A stretch of DNA of 64,000 bases from Bigelowiella natans CCMP2755 (lineage: Eukaryota > Cercozoa > Chlorarachniophyceae), in assembly GCA_000320545.1 (NCBI GenBank), contig ADNK01000423.1:5001-69000 (forward strand), written 5' to 3'. Positions 1-13,161 of this stretch are shown in pieces (within the stretch, counting starts at the first letter, position 1; each line of letters opens with the position of its first letter). A program made the position numbers and the translations under genes. The notes under the pieces are model-generated. The model made no database searches, was not told the DNA's origin, and saw nothing but the letters and a program-made list of their open reading frames with translations.

Positions 1-161
1 ATTCTTGCTTGCTAGCAGAAACAATGAAAAATACATCAAATCAACGATGAGCTTGACCAACAATATCATACGTCTATAATAATACAAAGGTTTCATTTGG
101 TTCGAAGAATGAATAGAGCAGAAGCAACTTCCGGTACTTCATGTTAACATAGTTGTAGCTC

Positions 162-196
<35 letters not shown>

Positions 197-289
197 TATC
201 ATTACAAGCATATGTACATGCATTGTGCTGGCGCTGTGTAGCGAAGGGATTCAAGAAAAAAAGAGGAGTCGTTGAAAGAGGAATCAGTC

Positions 290-796
290 CCCAGGATGAT
301 GTTGTCTCTTCTGTGACAGGATTTGGAAGAGAAGGTTTGTTATCATAACGATGATAAAGATGATGATGATGATGATGATGATACGTTCATCGTAAAAAGT
401 AACCATTTGTCATCGTCCAGGTTTCTCACGAAATCAAAACAGGCAAAATAGGTTCTGCCACTTTGTATGTTGTTCATGATTAAGTAGTTAGTTGATTATA
501 ATATTGCTATTCTTACACGTCAAGAAATCTCTCACATCGCTATCTGTGTGAGTAATACTACTTTGTACTTGGTGTATGTTGTGAATAAGCTTTATATTTG
601 ATTTATTCTGAATACTCAGCCTCCTTCTACTAATGAATATATTGTGGCCAATCAAACTTTCTTTCAATCACACAATCAATCCATCCATCAATCAATCAAT
701 CGACCAATCAGTGATATGGCACTAAGGAAGAAAGACAGCAACATGAGTATCAACAGTGATTTGAATGAGGTATTTTCGTCATTGTATTCAGTATCC

Positions 797-833
<37 letters not shown>

Positions 834-1195
834 CGTCACGTGTGTGTGTGTGTGTGTGTGTTATATGTGCAGGAGCATAAATTTGGAGGAGGTGAATCAT
901 CTTCCAAGCAGCAGTATGAAACAAAAACCAGTCGAATATCATCATCAATTCCAGCAGCAGCAGAAACTTCGATGATAATCTCTGATACCATCAGTCGTCG
1001 TGGTGGTGATTCTATGGTGGAGGTGGAGGTAGTACATACTGTTATGCTTTTAATATTAGTAACCCTTCTCCTAACCACTCTTTGCAAACGTATCACAATG
1101 GGGCGGTAGTAGCACATGACACACATTTGAAGAAATGAATGATTCAATTCATGAAATATCAGATGAAAGAAGCCAAATCAAAAGATGATAATACT
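290..1195 (+). CDS. Exons of an unidentified plus-strand gene (3' part, tentative)
   Basis: Two open segments join in phase 0 with good splice sites. One ends at 769 (reading from an ATG at 715, DSNMSINSDLNE before GTATTT) and the next runs 873-1022 (EHKFGGGESSSKQQYETK onward, after GTGCAG and before GTGGAG). Shorter candidates lie near 290-340 (between CCCCAG and a GT) and near 1127-1190, where a frame ending in TGA could be the C terminus. The product is Ser-rich and I recognise no domain. The gene would be convergent with the kinesin gene, with the spacer 1200-2570 between them. The exon set is incomplete and the 5' end may lie outside the window. Confidence 0.3.
799..861. repeat. (CA)n / (TG)n inverted microsatellite
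   Basis: About 16 CA units are followed by a 10-base centre (GGTCGTCACG) and then about 11 TG units. The two tracts are inverted copies of each other and could form a long hairpin or cruciform. It lies in an intron between the candidate exons ending at 769 and starting at 873. Confidence 0.85.
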
Positions 1196-1199
1196 GCGG

Positions 1200-2570
1200 T
1201 AAGAACTTCACATATCACAAACCATCGTAATGCATAAATATCTGCACGGGTATGTGTGTGCGCGCATGTGTGCGTGTGTGTGTATGTGTGGTGAAGATTC
1301 TCTTTCAGCATTACTGATAGTTGTGAGCATACATTAGAGTGTTATGGAAAAAGTCGGTAAAATGTGGAGGAAAAACAGATCAACATCGCTCATGGTCAGA
1401 GATAATCTAGATTTCGACTAATCACATCATAACAAAGCAAAATGTGCATGAAGAACCACATTTATGTTCAATATAACACACTAGCAGTTTCGGTTGATAA
1501 TGCAAAATCGATTGGAAATTGCTGATGGTGGTGGTGGTGGTGTGTTGGCATTATCTTTTATAGGGTGTACTACATGGCCTGACAGTTGTTTATGTGTGGC
1601 AATATCTCGTGTATTATGAGGTAATAATGTGCACAAAAAAGAAGATAAATGATGATGTCTTCAGCATTAGAACACATGAAAATGTGGCTGGCGCACAGCA
1701 CAAGTACATTTTCTAATGAATTGACGACACACCCCTAAGATGTGTCTATCACAATAACATTATTTTTGGTTTTGTCGTATGCTTTAACACAGACGACCAA
1801 CAAATAGTAGTAGTAGTTGTTGTTCCAATGAGCAGCAGCGAAGTTACTTCCGTGAAGTTCATCAGCACTCTATCTTATGCAGCTGTAAGATGTCATCAAG
1901 CACGCAAGTTGTGACAACATGTAGCAAGCAATTGAAAACAATGAAACTTGCACTAATGATGGTGATGCCAGCACAGCTAGATAGAATGACAAGCTATCTA
2001 TCTAGGTTGCAGGTGTAGTGCAAGATGTCCACATCTATGCACATCTTGCGCAATGACGATCGACTACTGTTTTGCCCATCTAGCCATCGTTATCATCGAG
2101 AATTAAGTGTGTAAGTGGCATGACCATCAACATGGCGGCGCAAACACGACATCTGGATTGATTGATGCTTGTATCATCGTGCAGGCCTAAACTAGATGAG
2201 CGCACTGGGCGTGCGTGCAATGCATCTCACTAGCTTGGACATCTAAGACTCGCTGAACTAGTGAAGCATGCATTGCTAGCTAGATCATGTATTGCTGCAC
2301 CTGCGTGCGCCAGCTGTGCGCCTAACAAACGCACAGTGCATGTGCAATCATTGTGTGCATGTAGCTAGATGGCTAGTTGTCCAGACACACACATTCTCAT
2401 TTCTTCAGAAAAAGTTAGTCGACACACAGCAGCTTAGTCTCATCTTAAGCCATTGTTGTTTGGATCGACCATGCGCTAACTTCACAACACTAGAACAAAT
2501 TGCAAATGCATGCAATGATGTGCATCTGAAAACTGCATGTCGATGTCACAATCTGCATTTGAAAGCGGTG
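1200..2570. other. Intergenic spacer, palindrome-rich in its right half
   Basis: I see no supported gene here. From about 1900 to 2570 the sequence is unusually rich in short palindromes and their permutations (TGCA, GCATGC, GCTAGC, CTAG) and has almost no microsatellites. It abuts the 3' end of the kinesin gene at 2571. The same kind of sequence occurs near 16240-17110, 39200-40100, 44090-45130, 51170-51700 and 56130-57000. Confidence 0.6.
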
Positions 2571-3251
2571 TCACATCATGCTTGCTGATGTTTTGAGCAA
2601 TGATGAGTTCTTTCTCACGTTGTTCCATTCCGAGTCGTCATTCGCCATATTCTCCATCCCGCTAGAAAATGAATTAATGTTTCTCAATGATGATGACGAA
2701 ACTTGACCCGGCTGTTTTTCAACAGAAATTTGTGTTCTGTCAGGAGTCATGGCCATGTTACCAGAACTCTGATAGATAGCAGTGCAGTTTCATTCAGATG
2801 GAATACCATAATAGTTGTTCTGACTATTTTTTCATGTCGGTGTGTGTTTTCCAACTGTACTACCAACATTTAAAAAAAAATGCTAAAAACGTAGAAAAGC
2901 ACCGGTATAATGTGCACCTTTGAAACTCCACTGAAAAGTCTCCGTGTTGTTTTCTTCGCTGATGATGCAGATCCTTGGGGTAAGGAATCAAGCATGGATT
3001 CTGAACGTCGACTCAATCTAGAGGAGCGCGACTTATTCCGCATTGGCGTCCTAAAGCATTGATCAAGATGACGAATAATGAACGATAATACTACAACGTT
3101 GATTATGATGATGATGATGATGATGATGATGATCAACTATTGTTCCGAAGTGTATTGAACAGTAAGAAAGCAGATAGAAGTAATATGGAGTAGTGAGTAT
3201 TTTATCTTATCGAATCACAGTCAGATATGATTGATTAAGCAAGCATAATCT

Positions 3252-3293
<42 letters not shown>

Positions 3294-3480
3294 TATGTAA
3301 AATCTTATATGTAGTATGTGGAGGCCTTCCTCCTCGTCCTTCTCCATTTAATAATATTTACCGCTCTGACACACTACCCACAATCTACCTGGGTGGCTGT
3401 GCATCTTCTGATAGTGCTCGAGAAAAAAGCTTAGAGTTGTAAACAGTAGTGTTAGTCTGTATTTCTCTTCGCCCCCCCCC

Positions 3481-3521
<41 letters not shown>

Positions 3522-4300
3522 TCTCTCTCTTTCTTTCTCTCTCTCTTAGGTTTTGATAAACCTTCTTCCTGCTTGATTTGCGGTCTGTCTTCGACTAAAA
3601 TATTGTGATGAGCGGGTAAGGTGAATGAGCGAGGGAAACATCTGTTAGATGGTGTGCAGATGTAATGGAAGTAGAAGAAATCTTATGCCTACTCTATAAT
3701 AGATACTTGACAAATTAACAACGAATCACTTCATTTTAGTATGTTTTGTTGTGTAGTCTTTCCTCTTCTTCTTCTTCATAATCTTCATCTTCATCTTATT
3801 TATATTTTTGCTTTTCTTCCTTTGTGCTACTAGTACTACTACTGCTACTACTACACTACTATTACCCTGCTCTCTGAGCGGCCAAGCTCGACATTACGAA
3901 TTAATGCCGCAAATTCTATTGAACGCTTTGTTTCCTTGTTAAAAAGTAGGTAAAGTGTACATGCGTATGGCGTGTATCACCACCACCAGCACTATCACAG
4001 CGGCTATTAATGTGTGTGGTACAGCTTCATACCTCATAGTCCCTCTGTCTTGGAGATAGGGTTGATATCATGATAGTCTGCGACTTGTTCTGCAGCAGCA
4101 GCAGCAGCAGCAGCAGTACAAAAGGAATAGCGTTGTTGTTGTTGTTGTTGTTGTTGTATTATATAACATTAGAAGAATTCAATCTGAGGACAACGCTATT
4201 TCATCGAAATATTACGCTATTCCTTCCTTTCTTCACTCACGTTTACCCCAAATACACATTAGGCAAAACGGTATTGTCTAGATGTGCGTTTTGTGTCAAT

Positions 4301-4337
<37 letters not shown>

Positions 4338-4820
4338 CAATTGATATACGTGTTGTACATGTATACTACAACCGTGAAACACCACCATGCGTGCTTTCAT
4401 TGTGATGATGATAATGATGATAAAAAAGGTGAACAAAACCACATGCCGTACCAAAAATGCCTTCATTAGGAGCGTTGTTAGCTTCGAGTCTCTAAATGGC
4501 ACGTGTTGTTGTTTCCGTGCTAGAGCAAGCAATACCTGAGTAAAGAGAGAGAGAGAGAGGAGGGGGTGAGGAGGGGAATAGAACGAGGATAATCGGAGAC
4601 AAAAACAAATGATATTGTTGTTTTTACTAGCTACTGTAAGCTACTACCCTATTACATAGCCCTTAAATTGTAGTAAGTAACAGAAAGAGAAGGAAGGAAA
4701 TATGATAGTACTACTAGTAGTAGTAGTATTATACCCCTCTGAAAGCCGAGATAGATTTATTTATAGAACCTACAAAGAGAGAGGGAGGAGGATGAGGAGG
4801 AGGAGGAGGAGGAGAGGGAG

Positions 4821-4868
<48 letters not shown>

Positions 4869-5741
4869 CAGTAACGAGCATTCAGCTACGGGTCTGCATA
4901 GTATGGTCGCACTACTCGATGACCGCATCAACTAGCAATTTCTCTATTGCGAGTGAAGAATTTAAGAGCGAGTGGAAGCATTTACTTACAATGGGATAGT
5001 AGCATTATTATCATCATCATTATTATTATTATTGTTATTATTATTGCTGTTTTTGTTGATATTATTAGTAGTGGGAATGTAGCAGTACCCGTTTGTGAAA
5101 TAGACGCCTGGCGCATCTTCTGGATGTTTCCACTGTTAATGGACTAATCGTACGACACCAACCAATAAATGTACGGAGAAATGAATGATATATGGTGAGA
5201 TGTATTGATGATGCGTATGAAAGCATTCTATCTTGTTGTTGTTCTTCATCTTGCACCCCGTGAGTTAGATGATCCTGGTTGGTATTATCGTCGAGACGTT
5301 CGGAACCTTGTAATTGAATGATGATGATCATCTAAATAATGACATATTTGTTATTGTCCGCAGTGTTGCAGTGAGTTTACTTACCAGCCATATCTATCAT
5401 CATCAATTGGCCCTTTACGCGGCGACTAGATTCAGCATGAGCTCCTATCACCTAATCAACGAAGAAGAACAACAGCACCTTATATACTGTGAACATCAGC
5501 ATCAACAATATACTGTTCAATAATACGCAGATTATACACGCACATAACACACTTGCATATTCTATTTCTAGAATCAGCAATTAGAAAAATGTGCGAGCGG
5601 CTGCTGCAAATTTTGAGTGAGTTTTATACGATGCATATCAGGTCACATTGCTGCTACTACCGACACCATGATCACTGCGTGTGATCGAGAGCTTCTTTGA
5701 TTCATAAGAGTGCGGCCTGTTTGTGGTAATAATGCCACACA

Positions 5742-5808
<67 letters not shown>

Positions 5809-6803
5809 AGTGTGTTTGTACATATCTAAAGTATATATATGTTATATTTGCGTGTGTGCCATGTATTTTTGCTTGGTCAAGAAAGGGCAATCTGCACATA
5901 CATCAACATTAAATGACAAGGAAGAACGCTCTACATAGGCATTGACATTAAATCACATATAAACTTAAACAGTAATATGTCACTCATCACTTGCAACTGA
6001 GTAGTATCACCATCAAGGTGAAAATCAACCAATGTGGTTTATATAATAAGTAATGATAATTCGCAACAATGTAAATCATCAAGTTGTGCGGCCATTCCAA
6101 AAGAAGGTACAAAACAAGAGTATGGGGGCATTATTCAGTCTTAAATCGTCATATTCAGTGCACAAGTTGTAGTATTTGGTTTTCTTGAAAGTATAGACAA
6201 GTACAAGATAGCAAGCAGCAGCACGATAGTAGCAGCATTTATCATCATCATCATCATCATCATACCTTCTGTCCTATGCTTCATCGACTTTTTGAGGAAG
6301 GAGATAGCATCTGCTGAAGTCTTTATAATCTCCTACTCGGAAGGAGGAGGGGGGGAGGAGAAGGGATTGGTTGTTGTTAGCACGAGGAGAGAGATAATAC
6401 AATGTCAAAACACTTTACATCGTTGTTGGTTTTCTCTTTCCTTACTCTCCTCCCCTCCCTCATGGTAGCATCATTCTCTTTTGGACCCTTTTGCGCCTAC
6501 ATTTACCTCCTTCAGGCCAGGAATAGAGACGTCATTATCCTTGTTGTTATAGAGCTTTAAACATCCTAATATATCGTTGCATTCATCAAGAAACGGCAGC
6601 AGTAGTAGTAGTAGTAGCGGCAGCAGTAGTAGAATTAGTTTAATGGAGAGAGGGAGAAGTACGTACATAAAATAGTTAAAGATATGCACGAGTTTTACCA
6701 CTACTATTACTGCTAGCACCAGATTTCGAATTTCGATCAAGGAGATCATACACCTATGTTTTATGCATACATTTTGAATAGCATACTGAGCTTCATGGTC
6801 CAC

Positions 6804-6842
<39 letters not shown>

Positions 6843-8359
6843 TTAGTAGTAGTTTTGTAGTGGAAGTGGCAGTAGTGCTGGACCATCGAGCAGCTAGGTA
6901 GCTAGAGGCATCATGCATGAAAGACATCGCAGATAATAGGGTTGAATGTGTTTCAAAGATATTAGCCGATATATCACCGAGTTAATTTTTGTACGCACAT
7001 GACAAATAAAATGAATGGTTAGAAGATTAGTGAATGCCTTGGTAAATTGTGTACTACTTCCATATTATGCATCTTATCATCATCATCATCCATCAAACAG
7101 CTTAATCACCATCGATTACTAACACACACCTGCTCCTTGTAGATCTCTACTGCACTCGCTACGAGCGTGTATTTCCATCCAACCTCCTTCCGACTGGAAA
7201 AATAGAGTAATAGCAATCATGGTCATAATCATAATCATTGTAAGTAAAATACTACTACTACTACTACTACTACTACTAATGTTCTAAAGCAAGTCAGCTG
7301 TGAGAAAGAGAAGAAAGCACGAATATATCTATATATATAGAAAACAAGATGAATGAACTTTGATGATGGCGATCATGATCTAGTGCTAATTAGTACGTGG
7401 ATTCATTCGATAGACCATGCGTATCATCTGCCAAAGAAATGTTGTAAATCTTGTTCTTATACCTTTCGATAGTCGTTAGGTAGCCGTTGATTGTGCGTAG
7501 CATCAAACCACACTTTTCAGGGTCCTTAGAAGAAGAAAAAGCACAAGAACAACGGAAGTAAGTGTGAATTTAAAGTAAGTGTGTGTATGTGCATAGACAC
7601 GCTAGGCTGGTAACAGCAATGACTTAAGTGTTTTGTTTACAATTAGTGATAATACCTGCAGATCCCCTTCCATCGTGAAGGTCTTGCCTGATTGATATAG
7701 TGGGATTTTAGTTCAATTATTTTATTTGTTCATTGCTGTTTTCTTCTTATTATCATTAATCAGCTAATGACCAAATATAAACAAGCCCGAATAAATGGGT
7801 CGATGTTTAGCAGCAGCAGCAAGAGGAGGATGAGGAGGAGGAGGATGAGGAGGAGGAGGACAGGGTAGGCAGATTTCTATCTCTTCCTTCTAGACGATGA
7901 TTTGAAAAGAAAGTACAATTATGACATTTCCTCCTCCTCCTATTAGTTAGTACTAGTACACAACTATCGCAAGGAAACTAACACACACAATCCAACCATC
8001 TTCTGATGACTCTGCAGCCAACTAGTACGTACTACTACCACCACTCTACTACTACTACTACTACTACTACTACTGCTGCTACTACTACCGGAAGCTGTTT
8101 GTCCGTATGCATACACACAGACGTCATATCTTTAAATCGTAAAAACAACAATTAACGTTATTGTTGATTCTTCTTAATATTGCCATATTTATTATCGACG
8201 ATATACTACCCATCCATGCAAGTAAGAACGGTCTTCTCAAATTCCTTGAAAACTTCCTCCTGTTTGCACAGAAAAAAGAAGCCAAGCTCAGAGACATGTA
8301 AAAGATGACCTCGAACCTTCCCCCCCCCCCACCCCCCCCACACATATATATACTACTAC

Positions 8360-8399
<40 letters not shown>

Positions 8400-8568
8400 G
8401 TTATTATTATAAAGAACAACCTGTGTTTTTGAAGGCCCAAATGCCCTGGTAAGGTGAAACGACTCTTGGTTATACTGAATACCTGATGATGATGATGATG
8501 AAGATGATGACGACGACCATGATTGTGGGAGAAATCAAAGGGGTTGGAAATCGCTCTCCTTCTCTCCC

Positions 8569-8648
<80 letters not shown>

Positions 8649-9627
8649 CTGCTTGCTGTTAGTGCTTGTCCTCTAATCAATGAATACCGTCGCTCATAAC
8701 AGTAAACTTAGCTTCTTCATCGATCTTATATTCCTCAGGTTTCATTGGTCGAATGCGAGCAAAGACACGAATATTGCCTTTTGATATTCTACAAGTACAA
8801 TGAAACATCATAATAACACAATATTAGATAAATGACATATAATACTACATTTGTAGGTAAGGACTGAATTCCCCCCTGCCCTCCTAACCCCCTTCCTCGG
8901 AACAACAAAATGCATTGATATAAAAAACGGAAGAAGTATTTTGAGTAAGGAAGTTGTAGTGCAGTAGTTCTTCTTCTTCTTCTACTACCACATCATGACT
9001 ATTCCTCATTACCATCACTACTTGTTGTTGTTGTTGTTGTTGTATGACCTGATCTCATCGATCATGTTCTTTCGCTGTTCAATTTCACTCTCTAGCTTGA
9101 TTTGCAGTGTCTATTGATTGTGAGGGGGGGGCGGTTCTTAGAACAGGACTTCTAGGTTGGAATGAGATGTCTTTTGGATAGCAATAAAACTTATACATCA
9201 ACATAAAAGTAGGTAGTTATCGGTATTTCTTTCTTCCCAAGCAATCAATAACAATGAAATCATTTCCTCGTTGTATATTCTCGCAACAACATCTCTACTA
9301 TGTTTGTGTTTGTTTTGCTAAGAGGCCATTGCACATCTCTGTTTTAAGCATGTGTTTATTTGCAATGTTGCTTTTCCTCCTTACGTCAGATCGCCTCCGT
9401 AATGCGACATTGTATTTCTTATTCTATTATGAATTGAGATTATCACCAGCAAAACAAGAAGACTGTCAGAATAGGTTCAAAGGAGGTATCATCACTGATT
9501 GCACACTGCTAGATAGAAGGCAAGATCATCGATCGACTTTGGATATTAGTACTATTTTGGAAAGCAATATGTTGTCGTTGGTCAGGGTTTGGTTGTAGGG
9601 AGTTTATTTATTTTGAGGTGATGATGA

Positions 9628-9667
<40 letters not shown>

Positions 9668-10137
9668 TATATATGGGTAGTAGTAGTAGTAGTAGTAGTA
9701 GTAGTTGTAGTAATAGTAGTCGTACATCTGCAATAGCCTCTAATATTCGATTGCATTCAATAGAACACGCAGCCTATAGATTATTATGTATTGCATGATT
9801 CCTTAGACGATAGATATTCCAGAGATATACACACGTGTTGTGTGTGTTTTGTGTTGTGTCCATGCTAAGGTACAGACAGCAGTCAATTTTTCTTTCGCAC
9901 TTTGACTGTTACAAGCTGTGGTTTTATTTTATACAGAACAGCAGCTGAGTCATCATCACCATCATCATCATCATCGTCATCATCATCGTCACCATCATCA
10001 TGCAAACACAAGCTATAAGCATCATCATTGTCCCATTCTCTTTACCAATACCTTATGCCGATCGAATTGCTTTATTGCATGTACTCTGAGTCTTTTTATC
10101 CCATCCGTTAAGCTGGAATGCTAGTAGAAGTATTGAC

Positions 10138-10174
<37 letters not shown>

Positions 10175-11150
10175 ATGATAATGATTATGTGCACCAATAG
10201 ATGTAGTAGAGGCAGCATATTCAAGCACAAGTATCTATTGTTCTTCTTGTTTCATTTTCGCTTCCTCTCCTGACCTCATCATCATCATCATCATCGTCGT
10301 CATCACCATTAAAACCTCACGAATATGTGGTGATACTACTACTGCTGCTGCTACTACTACTACTGCTACCTTTTGTAGAAGGCGGGTTGCTTTCATGAAC
10401 ATTGTGTGTGGTAGGATTGGATGTGTAATTGCTGCTTGATGCCTTCCATTCTCGTTCTTTCTTTGCTGCATTCGTAACTGGGAGATATCCTTTCTCAACT
10501 GATGAGAAAGGGAGGACAACATCTTACTGAATCGACTCAATGCAGTCACCATCATCAGTTTTATTTAGCATCACTACTCTCACCTCACGAATACTTTCCC
10601 TGAGTTTGTTTCCTGCGTGATAATACAACAACAACGATAAGAAAGATGGCTTGAGCAAGCGTGTATGTATGGTTAAATAGCTGTTAGGCATCAAAAAGAC
10701 GATGTGACGGTGTTATGTGCACTCGTGAATCTCCATTTTACTTAATCATATCCATCACATCTCGCTATCACATCTATGTAAGATACTGTAGTAGCATACA
10801 TTATCTTCTAATTTGAAACATCATCATCATCACCATCATTATCATCATCGTCCGTAATATGACCTTCAGCTTTTTGCACACTTGCAAGTTGCTTCCAACC
10901 TGTTAAAGCTCTTCCTCTGGAATGTACCTTCTGAGTGATGACAGCACGTAGATTTTGGTCGTACACTATATGTATTGTCATCGTCATCTTCGTCGTGTGG
11001 TCAGTCATATATGATATTTTACATAATAATCTCTGAATCTGTGGTGTGCAGTAGACAAACACGTCAAAATTGGCGTTAAATCAATATTTCAGCAGCTTGC
11101 AGATTCCTCTCCTTTTTCGGTACTACCTCCTCTTCAAATGCCTGCATATG

Positions 11151-11185
<35 letters not shown>

Positions 11186-11364
11186 TGTGTGTGTGTGCGT
11201 GATATCTGTTTATATATTTATATGATATTCAATATATACGCTTGGTTTTATGTCAATACAATCATCTTTTACACGAACAAGTAGCAATCATTGTGATGTG
11301 GTGTTTCTTCTCTTTCCAAAAAAAGCATTCTTAAGGGGAGGGGGGGGGTGGTTTGAAAAATATC

Positions 11365-11401
<37 letters not shown>

Positions 11402-11602
11402 TATTGTATATCTTCACCTTTTGTAGCTCTTTTAGCTGTGTTTCCAGCAAGTTTTGCCTCTGACCCTCCTCAATATAAGCTTTGGAATAAAATCTCTCCT
11501 TCCCGCCTTGAAGCTCCTCCTCCTTGTCATAATCTTGCTGCTGCTGCTGTCCCTAATTGGGGTTTCGTTTTAGAAGAATATAACATCATTATTATACACA
11601 TA

Positions 11603-11664
<62 letters not shown>

Positions 11665-11688
11665 GAGAGAGAACCTATATGTACGTAA

Positions 11689-11732
<44 letters not shown>

Positions 11733-12168
11733 GTGTATACACGTGTATGAGCTCTGAAATTGTGTTAAAATACACTTCGAATTGAGACGATGATGACAGT
11801 GATGTTGCTGTTAATGGTTTCACCTGATGCTCTTGTAATCCTATAGGCATCATCGTGCTACTTTTCTGATGCTGTTCCTGCTTATCATCTTCCTTCTTCT
11901 CTTTAGTAGAAGCAGCATGTAGTATTGTGCGAGTAGAGAGCTTGTTTGTTTCTGATCTAAGTGTCCTTATCTCACTCAAAAGCGTATCAATTTTAGAGTC
12001 TATCTGCAATCTCATGACAAGTTCGCTCTCCCCAAGTCCTCTCCCTCTTCCCATAGCATCATCACCGTCATCCCCCCTTGTGGGAGTGGGGGGCGGGGGG
12101 GCAGGATCATTCGTATAGACGACGGTATTGTCATTAACGGTATTGAGATCATTAGCGGTATGGGCGCC

Positions 12169-12201
<33 letters not shown>

Positions 12202-13161
12202 CGTCTTCGTAGAATATACATCGTTTGTACTCTGCTTCTTGTGCCTGCTTCCCGCAATGACTTCATCGTTATTAGCAGCATTATCATCGTTACCATCATC
12301 ACTATTATCATCAGTATTATAAGCTTTCATGATCCTGGTAGTACTCCTGATTGTTGGCAGAATAGTGGAGAATTGCAGGGCCGTGGGTCGTTCAATAAGC
12401 AGCTCTTTAGCTTTCCTGCTGCCTCCCTTAATATCGAATGCGGCGCTCTCATTTTGCTGTGCAAGAGCTAAGGCTTGGAGAGCGTTCAGATATTCTTCTC
12501 GTCGTTCCTCTGCAATGCAGATAACCTGCTCGAACAAATTTGCAACACACGAGGAGGATTTAGTAAATGCGGCATTACTTATCACTGGTGCAGTGTTCAT
12601 TTTCCGACGTTTTCTCGTGCTAATCTGTGTTGTGAAATCGGCGCCGTCTGTGATACATGTTCTATGCTGATAATCACATTCGATTTGAAGGCGTCCAGCA
12701 AGCGGCAGGCAACACGAGGGGGGATAGAGGAAAGCTTAGAAGCGAGGGTGTCATCTATCGTCAATAATGATACATCAGAACTCCCAGCTGGCTTTATCTC
12801 TTTACTATTTCCTGCGTGAACAACTGATTTCTTGCCATCACCATCATGTTCTATCATCCGTAACAACTTTGTCTCTTCCTCTCCAAGAGCAGCACGTGCA
12901 ATCCTCACGTCAACATACAATCTCCATGCCTTAAGATATCTGTGCATAGATTTTTCATCAGGAGATGCTGATTTGGGAACCAGATTGAAAGAAAGAAGAA
13001 GAAGAAGATGATGATGAAGAACAAAAACACAATCCTAGCAGTTTACAAAAAAGAAGGGAAAATAGTCTGGATACATCATCTAATCTACCATCCATCACCT
13101 TTGTTGCTGCCTGATTTGGCGAACCCAAGTGGCGTGATACAGCGTCTTCTGAACTCTGCAT
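2571..13161 (-). CDS. Kinesin-14 family motor protein (C-terminal motor), about 27 exons
   Basis: Reading the minus strand with GT-AG introns gives a coiled-coil stalk followed by a complete kinesin motor. Motor exons in order: 8788-8688 (KGNIRVFARIRP), 8482-8421 (FHLTRAFGPSKTQ), 8259-8210 (EEVFKEFEKTVLTCMDG), 8129-8089 (YAYGQTASG), 7687-7656 (KTFTMEGDLQ), 7524-7463, 7193-7130 (ASAVEIYKEQ), about 6590-6507 (VSIPGLKE), 6332-6266, 5716-5661 (LMNQRSSRSHA), 5451-5385 (GQLMMIDMA), 5306 onward (GSERL), 5132-5089, 4535-4452 (HVPFRDSKLT), 4089-4033 and 3934-3866. Stalk exons: 13161-~13096, 12967-12678, 12624-11776, 11546-11418, ~11141-11127, 11038-10928, 10899-10864, ~10540-10420 and neck 9110-9049. 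Tail exons: 3050-2918 and 2768-2571. The P-loop is GQTASGKT (usually GQTGSGKT); switch I NQRSSRSH and switch II DMAGSE are intact. A motor placed after the coiled coil and neck is the kinesin-14 arrangement, so minus-end-directed microtubule movement is inferred. The first exon, the L2-region exon near 6590 and the junctions around 5240-4535 are unresolved. The exon at 12624-11776 encodes a poly-Thr run. Confidence 0.9.
3104..3547. repeat. Microsatellite cluster: (GAT)n, (TA)n, poly-C/(CT)n
   Basis: (GAT)n lies at about 3104-3133, (TA)n at about 3258-3289, and a C run followed by (CT)n at about 3472-3547. All are in the long kinesin intron between the tail exon at 3050 and the motor exon ending at 3866. 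Confidence 0.85.
4095..4866. repeat. Microsatellite cluster: (CAG)n, (TTG)n, (TA)n, (GA)n
   Basis: (CAG)n at about 4094-4116 directly abuts the acceptor of the kinesin exon 4089-4033. (TTG)n lies at about 4134-4156, (TA)n at about 4305-4333 and (GA)n at about 4819-4866. All are intronic with respect to the kinesin gene. Confidence 0.85.
5742..5804. repeat. Compound (CA)n(TA)n microsatellite
   Basis: About 15 CA units run directly into about 15 TA units. The tract sits in the kinesin intron upstream (minus sense) of the switch I exon 5716-5661, only about 25 bases from its acceptor. Confidence 0.9.
6599..8070. repeat. Trinucleotide tracts (TAG)n/(CTA)n and (GAG)n in kinesin introns
   Basis: TAG-type tracts lie at about 6600-6618 and 6806-6842. 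CTA-type tracts lie at about 7249-7278 and 8045-8074. GAG-type repeats lie at about 7823-7860. They appear in both orientations relative to the gene, so they do not look like a strand-specific splicing element. Confidence 0.8.
8320..8645. repeat. C-run, (TA)n and compound (GT)n(GA)n microsatellites
   Basis: C runs near 8321-8340 are followed by (TA)n at about 8364-8396. A (GT)n tract at about 8572-8606 passes into (GA)n at about 8607-8642. The small motor exon 8482-8421 lies between these tracts. Confidence 0.85.
9631..10174. repeat. (TA)n and (TAG)n tracts
   Basis: (TA)n lies at about 9633-9674 with interruptions, followed by (TAG)n at about 9677-9706. CAT-type repeats are at about 9950-10000 and a second (TAG)n at about 10139-10174. 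All are within the kinesin intron between about 10420 and 9110; I found no exon there. Confidence 0.8.
11150..11730. repeat. (GT)n, (TA)n and compound (CA)n(GA)n...(TA)n tracts
   Basis: (GT)n lies at about 11152-11199 and (TA)n at about 11370-11396. A compound tract runs (CA)n 11599-11621, (GA)n 11620-11672 and (TA)n 11698-11729. They flank the kinesin coiled-coil exon 11546-11418. Confidence 0.85.

Noticed and set aside
644-948. Overlapping ORFs on both strands with poly-(His-Thr) and poly-(Cys-Val)
   Set aside because: They are translations of the CA and TG dinucleotide tracts and are not proteins.
9254-9598. Plus-strand ORF of 114 residues within the kinesin gene
   Set aside because: It is antisense to a kinesin intron and its Phe/Leu/Cys-rich sequence is typical of AT-rich noncoding DNA.
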